The notes beneath the pieces were generated by a model. It worked only from the letters and a program-made list of their open reading frames with translations, did no database searches and had not been told where the DNA came from. A stretch of 64,000 bases of DNA from Alteromonas oceanisediminis (GTDB lineage Bacteria > Pseudomonadota > Gammaproteobacteria > Enterobacterales > Alteromonadaceae). A program made the position numbers and the translations under genes. Below are positions 59,701 through 64,000 of the stretch, one piece after another. Position 1 is the stretch's first letter; each line of letters opens with the position of its first letter. The stretch lies in NCBI RefSeq assembly GCF_018474025.1, contig NZ_JAHCTA010000004.1, positions 310,001 through 374,000 on the forward strand. The letters are read 5' to 3'.

Positions 59701-61797
59701 TTACCAGATTTTAACGCGTTCCTCTGGCGGCAAATATAGCGCGTCTTCAGGCGTCACGTCGAAGGCGCTGTACCATTCAGGCACATTACGCACTGCGCCA
59801 TTGGTTCTGAACTTACCCGGTGAATGCGGATCGGTATCAATCTGACTGCGCAACGCTTCATCTCGGTACTTGCCCGCCCAAACCTGAGCGTAACCAATGA
59901 ACACTCGCTGTACGCCGGTAAAGCCATCCAATACAGGCGCAGGCTCACCGTTTAAAGATAATTTATAGGCTTGCAGACCGATACTAATCCCGCCTAAATC
60001 GCCGATGTTTTCACCTAGTGTGAACTCACCGTTGACATACACATCGGGTAGAGCCTCAAACGCATTATATTGCTCAACTAACTGACTGGTGCGCGACTTA
60101 AATTCTTCCAAGTCAGCATCGGTCCACCAGTTCCGCATAACACCGTCACCATCAAATGCACTGCCGGAATCATCAAAACCGTGGCCGATTTCATGCCCAA
60201 TAACGGCACCGATGCCACCATAGTTCACAGCATCTTCGGCATTCAGGTCGAAAAATGGGGGTTGTAAAATTGCCGCAGGGAATACAATTTCATTGGCTGG
60301 CGGATTGTAATAAGCGTTAACCGTCTGTGGCGTCATACCCCACTCGGTTTTGTCGACAGGCTTGCCTTGTTTCTCAACCTGCTCAGCGTGTTGAACGTCA
60401 GCCGCAGCTTTAATATTACCGAACAAGTCCTTCGCATCAACGCTTAACGCTGAATAATCTTTCCACTTGTCGGGATAACCGATTTTAACCGTAAATTTAG
60501 ACAGCTTATCCAAAGCCTGAACTCGCGTTTCTTCCGTCATCCAGTCGAGTTCTTTGATGCTTTGCTCATACGCCAATAACAGGTTATCAACGAGCTCTGT
60601 CATACGCGCTTTCGCAGCGGGCGGGAAGTGTCGTTTAACGTAGACTTTGCCGATAACCTCACCCAATGTGTTGTCTAGCACGCGTGTTGCTCGCCGCCAC
60701 ATAGGTTGCTGTTCTTGCACGCCATAAAGCGTTTTATTGTAGAAGTTGAAGTTGGCTTCATCCAGCTCAGTGGTTAGATAGCTGGCAGACGAATTCAGAA
60801 CACTCCAGTCAAGATAGGTTTTCCAGTCATCTAACGAAACCTCTGCAATCACATCATCAATGCCAGCGAGGAAGTCCCTTTGCATAATGATAAGTTTCTT
60901 GGGTGTTTCAAAGCCTGTTGCAGCAACATATTTTTCAACCGCAAATTTCGGCATCAGCGCTTTTAGCTCATCCAGCGTTAGGCCTTCGTAGTTTTGCGCC
61001 CAATTTCGCGTTTGCTCCTTTTTCATGTGCAACGCGGCGATTTTCTCTTCAATGTCATACACCGTTTGCGCTTTTTCAGCGGCATCGTCTTGGCCGGCGA
61101 TAGTGAACACTGTTTCAAGGTGCGCAAGATACTTGTCTCGCACCGATTGTGACGTTTCATCATCTTTAAAATAATATTCGCGATCAGGCAAACCTAAACC
61201 CGATTGGAATACATAAAGACCGTATTCTTCTGGCGATTTAAAATCGGCATACTGGAAAAAGCTAAACGGAGTGGAAACCCCATAGCGAGCGGTTTTGCCA
61301 AAGAACGTGGCAAGTTCCTCATAAGAACTGATCGCGTCAATTTGTGAGAACATGGGCGCTAGTGGCTCTAACCCTAGCGCGTTGCGGGTATCGACATCCA
61401 TGAAGGATGCATACATATCCCCCACTTTTTGCTCATCAGTGCCTTGCTCAAAATTCCCTTCCGCCGATTCTCTGATGATTTCGATCACGTCTTCTTGCGC
61501 TTCATCGCGCAGCTTCACGAAAACGCCATAACTGGCCTTATCGGCTGGAATTTCAAAGTTCTTCAGGAACGTACCGTTAACGTATTGATAAAAATCATCA
61601 CCCGGATCAACGCTCAAATCCATATTTTCTTTCACCACGCCGGACGACAAATCTTGCTGAACATCCGCTGGCTGGGTTTGCGTTTCGCTTACACCGTCTG
61701 CGCCTGTTACTTGGCTTGATGGCGTGTTTGGGCTGCATGCACTGAGCATTAAAGCTGCTGATACAGCCAACCCGACACTACTTAATTTACGCTTCAT
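59701..61797 (-). CDS. M13-family (neprilysin-like) metallopeptidase lipoprotein
   Basis: 698 residues with a lipoprotein signal (SSVGLAVSAALMLSAC) and a mature N-terminus of low complexity (about residues 22-50). The helical N-terminal M13 domain starts at MDLSVDPGDDFYQYVNGTFL. The catalytic domain has the zinc motif AVIGHEIGHGFDDSG, the second ligand in LGENIGDLGGISIGLQAY and NAYYNPPANEIVFPAAILQPP. It ends VKIW, as the family usually ends in a CxxW-like motif without the cysteine here. It digests short peptides in the periplasm or at the surface. Confidence 0.95.
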   Translation of the reverse strand: MKRKLSSVGLAVSAALMLSACSPNTPSSQVTGADGVSETQTQPADVQQDLSSGVVKENMDLSVDPGDDFYQYVNGTFLKNFEIPADKASYGVFVKLRDEAQEDVIEIIRESAEGNFEQGTDEQKVGDMYASFMDVDTRNALGLEPLAPMFSQIDAISSYEELATFFGKTARYGVSTPFSFFQYADFKSPEEYGLYVFQSGLGLPDREYYFKDDETSQSVRDKYLAHLETVFTIAGQDDAAEKAQTVYDIEEKIAALHMKKEQTRNWAQNYEGLTLDELKALMPKFAVEKYVAATGFETPKKLIIMQRDFLAGIDDVIAEVSLDDWKTYLDWSVLNSSASYLTTELDEANFNFYNKTLYGVQEQQPMWRRATRVLDNTLGEVIGKVYVKRHFPPAAKARMTELVDNLLLAYEQSIKELDWMTEETRVQALDKLSKFTVKIGYPDKWKDYSALSVDAKDLFGNIKAAADVQHAEQVEKQGKPVDKTEWGMTPQTVNAYYNPPANEIVFPAAILQPPFFDLNAEDAVNYGGIGAVIGHEIGHGFDDSGSAFDGDGVMRNWWTDADLEEFKSRTSQLVEQYNAFEALPDVYVNGEFTLGENIGDLGGISIGLQAYKLSLNGEPAPVLDGFTGVQRVFIGYAQVWAGKYRDEALRSQIDTDPHSPGKFRTNGAVRNVPEWYSAFDVTPEDALYLPPEERVKIW

Positions 61798-62017
61798 AAC
61801 GTTCCTCTTATTATTATGGTCATGTTAACTTTTCGATTCTGTCACCTTTCGCGTTCACGCGCACCCTCTGTTAATACCTTGTTACACTCTCTTGTGTATC
61901 AATGGCAGTTCTCTCAAGCGTCGAATTATTCAGAGAATTTAACGTTTTGCTCTATAAGATTTTTGCAGAGTGCGTAAACTAGAGCCTGTTTGAGAGAAGG
62001 GTATTGTGGAGTGAAAT

Positions 62018-63577
62018 TTGACAACTGAAACCATCAATCTTAACGATGAATCTGAACATTTACTTGAGTTACGCCATCTCAGAATGGACGACTATGCCGA
62101 CATCAAAGAATTGATGGATGTGGTTTATGAGCACGTCGGCGGTGCCTGGCCGCTGAAAAATTATCAGGCGCAAATTTCAACCTTCCCTGATGGACAGATT
62201 TGTATTGAAGATAAGGGCAAGGTGGTCGCCGCAGCCTTTGCTGTCATTGTTGATTATGAGCAGTTCGGCGACAAACACACGTACGACGAAATTACCGGCG
62301 ATGCGTATTTAACCACCCACGATCCTAATGGCGATGTCCTTTATGGCGTCGATGTATTCGTGTCGCCCGAATATCGCGGTATGCGCCTCGGGCAGCGATT
62401 GTATGAAGCACGCAAAGAGCTGTGCCGAAACTTAAACCTGAAGTCCATCATGGCCGGTGGGCGTATTCCCAACTACTCCAAGCACGCCAGTGAGATGACA
62501 CCGTATGAATACATCGAAATGGTTAAGTCAAAAGACATCTATGACCCAACACTAACATTTCAGGTCAGTAATGGCTTTGAAGTTAAGCAGGTTATGAAAG
62601 CCTACCTGCCTGAGGATAAAGCCTCGCTGGGCTATGCAACCTTATTGCAATGGCACAATATTTATTATGACGCTGAAAAACCGAGTTTAATCGGCGGTAA
62701 GAAGTCAAGCGCCCGTATCGGCTGCGTACAGTGGCAAATGCGTTACTTTGAGAACGTGGAAGAACTACTTCAACAGGTCGAGTACTTTGTCGATGCGCTA
62801 TCCGACTACAAATGCGACGTCGCCTTATTCCCTGAGTTTTTTAACGCACCGTTGATGGGGCTAAGTCCATCTGATTCATCTATTGATGCGATTTGGCATT
62901 TGGCCACCTACACTGATGAAATACTCACAGCGATGTCGCATCTGGCCGTGTCATACAACATCACCATTATTGCCGGTTCAATGCCAATGATCGAAGATGA
63001 TGAATTGTATAACGTTAGCTACCTTTGCCATCGTGATGGTAAGGTTGAAAATCAACCGAAACTGCACCCCACTCCGCATGAAAAGAAAGACTGGATCATG
63101 AAAGGTGGCAACACGCTAACGGCATTTGATACCGACTTTGGCAAGATCGGCATTCTCATTTGCTATGATGTCGAATTTCCCGAACTGGCACGTATTCTAT
63201 CCGAGCAAGAGATGCAAATCCTGTTTGTGCCTTTTTGGACAGATACCAAAAATGGTTATCTTCGTGTTCGCCGCTGTGCTCAGGCGCGAGCGATAGAAAA
63301 TGAATGCTATGTCGCGATTGCCGGTAGTGTGGGTAATTTGCCCAAAGTGGACAACGTTGATATTCAGTATGGTCAAACAGCGGTGTTTTCGCCTTCTGAT
63401 TTTGCGTTCCCACATGATGCGATTGTGTCTGAAACAACCCCGAATACAGAGATGACCTTAATTGTCGATCTTGATTTAGACAAACTCACAAAGCTGCAGA
63501 ATGAAGGTTCTGTTCGCAATTACCTGGATCGTCGCCGTGATCTGTACCGGGTCGAGTGGATTGGCGATAATAAATAG
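62018..63577 (+). CDS. GNAT-nitrilase fusion (carbon-nitrogen hydrolase)
   Basis: 519 residues. Residues about 16-215 form a GNAT acetyltransferase-like domain (VFVSPEYRGMRLGQRLYEAR is the acetyl-CoA loop). Residues about 230-515 form a nitrilase-superfamily amidase with its catalytic Glu (LFPEFF), Lys (QPKLHPTPHEK) and Cys (LICYDVEFPEL). Fusions of this kind are known in many proteobacteria; the substrate is not established. The start is TTG at 62018 with GGAG 6 bases upstream; no ATG is near. The 220 bases before it contain no other gene. Confidence 0.9.
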   Translation: MTTETINLNDESEHLLELRHLRMDDYADIKELMDVVYEHVGGAWPLKNYQAQISTFPDGQICIEDKGKVVAAAFAVIVDYEQFGDKHTYDEITGDAYLTTHDPNGDVLYGVDVFVSPEYRGMRLGQRLYEARKELCRNLNLKSIMAGGRIPNYSKHASEMTPYEYIEMVKSKDIYDPTLTFQVSNGFEVKQVMKAYLPEDKASLGYATLLQWHNIYYDAEKPSLIGGKKSSARIGCVQWQMRYFENVEELLQQVEYFVDALSDYKCDVALFPEFFNAPLMGLSPSDSSIDAIWHLATYTDEILTAMSHLAVSYNITIIAGSMPMIEDDELYNVSYLCHRDGKVENQPKLHPTPHEKKDWIMKGGNTLTAFDTDFGKIGILICYDVEFPELARILSEQEMQILFVPFWTDTKNGYLRVRRCAQARAIENECYVAIAGSVGNLPKVDNVDIQYGQTAVFSPSDFAFPHDAIVSETTPNTEMTLIVDLDLDKLTKLQNEGSVRNYLDRRRDLYRVEWIGDNK

Positions 63578-63673
63578 GTTGTTATCAAGCTGCCATACGT
63601 TTGCAACTGCACACATCTTGCAGCTATCATGCAGTGTGTGCATCGTTTTAACCTTTTAGAGTAGAAGTGTTTT

Positions 63674-64000
63674 ATGTCGAACCCTAATGATCATGATGAT
63701 TTACCCCTAATCAAACTGGACGAAGAAGATCGCCGCGGGCACCGTACACCTCAAAGCACCACACCCGCAGGCAAGAAAACGGTAAGGGCATCACAACAGC
63801 AGGATGCCCCACAGCCCACCGCCAAAGGCGGTAACGGGTTAGCTGTGTTCGCTTTGTTGCTCGCAATTGGCTCAGCAGGTGCCGCAGGTTGGTTGTTTTA
63901 CCAGCTTGAGCAACAAATGGCCGTTGCTCAAGGTGCTGAAATACGTATAAAGGAACTGGAAAACAAGCTTTCCGCCACCGGGGAAGAAATTGGCGAATCG
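63674..64000 (+). CDS. Single-pass membrane protein with coiled coil (3' end outside window)
   Basis: An open frame of 109 codons without a stop. An acidic start (NDHDDLPLIKLDEEDRR), a Gln/Thr-rich linker, one membrane segment (about residues 56-77, GLAVFALLLAIGSAGAAGWL) and then a heptad-like helix (QLEQQMAVAQGAEIRIKELE). The layout suggests cytoplasmic N-terminus, periplasmic coiled coil. I do not recognise the family from this part. Confidence 0.75.
   Translation, partial: MSNPNDHDDLPLIKLDEEDRRGHRTPQSTTPAGKKTVRASQQQDAPQPTAKGGNGLAVFALLLAIGSAGAAGWLFYQLEQQMAVAQGAEIRIKELENKLSATGEEIGES

Overview
The window comes from a marine-type gammaproteobacterium, most likely in or near the Alteromonadales. 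The class is well supported by gene order: clpA-clpS / cspD, mnmA-hflD-purB with roxA, aat-bpt-infA, ratA-rnfH / smpB with ssrA, ppsA / ppsR, and HexR-linked Entner-Doudoroff genes. The order is an inference from lineage-typical families (DUF3034, DUF4826, YfbV, monomeric isocitrate dehydrogenase). Most of the window looks like ordinary chromosomal core. I saw no insertion sequence, prophage, CRISPR array or rRNA. The only structural RNA is tmRNA.

1-10.3 kb is a glucose-catabolism block. It holds gapA (5' end outside the window) and a hexose-6-phosphate mutarotase, then a leftward operon zwf-pgl-edd-glk-eda that takes glucose to pyruvate plus glyceraldehyde-3-phosphate. Divergent hexR and then pykA follow. 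HexR-like palindromes lie in the zwf/hexR gap and in front of pykA, and another lies between ppsA and ppsR at 37.2 kb. This suggests one regulator sets the balance between sugar breakdown and gluconeogenesis.

10.3-31.1 kb holds housekeeping and quality-control genes: nitroreductase, DoxX, SppA, SprT, YfbV, a periplasmic binding protein, TrxB, the two N-end-rule aminoacyl transferases (aat, bpt), infA, ClpA/ClpS, CspD, Icd, RluE, MnmA, HflD, PurB, a membrane class III nucleotidyl cyclase lacking one catalytic residue, the ribosomal oxygenase RoxA and a DUF4826 protein. aat, bpt, clpS and clpA together make a nearly complete N-degron pathway within about 4.5 kb.

31-41.6 kb holds a YdiJ-type D-2-hydroxyglutarate dehydrogenase, a small membrane protein, the PEP synthase pair ppsA/ppsR, ratA-rnfH, smpB, an Old Yellow Enzyme gene divergent from a MerR regulator with a textbook 19-bp-spaced MerR promoter, and ssrA (tmRNA).

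41.6-47.9 kb is the most accessory-looking part. A low-GC secreted protein lies just after ssrA. Next to it are two tandem alkaline phosphatases, one of them a lipoprotein with a collagen-like stretch, with a plausible Pho box upstream. An orphan pseudopilin and a 46-residue entericidin-like lipoprotein behind a near-consensus sigma-54 promoter follow.

47.9-53.4 kb is the best candidate for an undescribed system. It encodes a periplasmic cupredoxin, a membrane c-di-GMP phosphodiesterase with a sensor domain and dead GGDEF, a DUF3034 outer-membrane protein and a truncated-hemoglobin lipoprotein, all co-directional and tightly packed. They face a QEGLA-motif protein, a family named for effects on flavohemoglobin expression.

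53.5-64 kb holds acnA-fumC, a PNPOx-like stress protein, a MATE exporter, an M13 metallopeptidase lipoprotein, a GNAT-nitrilase fusion, and the start of a single-pass coiled-coil membrane protein cut by the window end.
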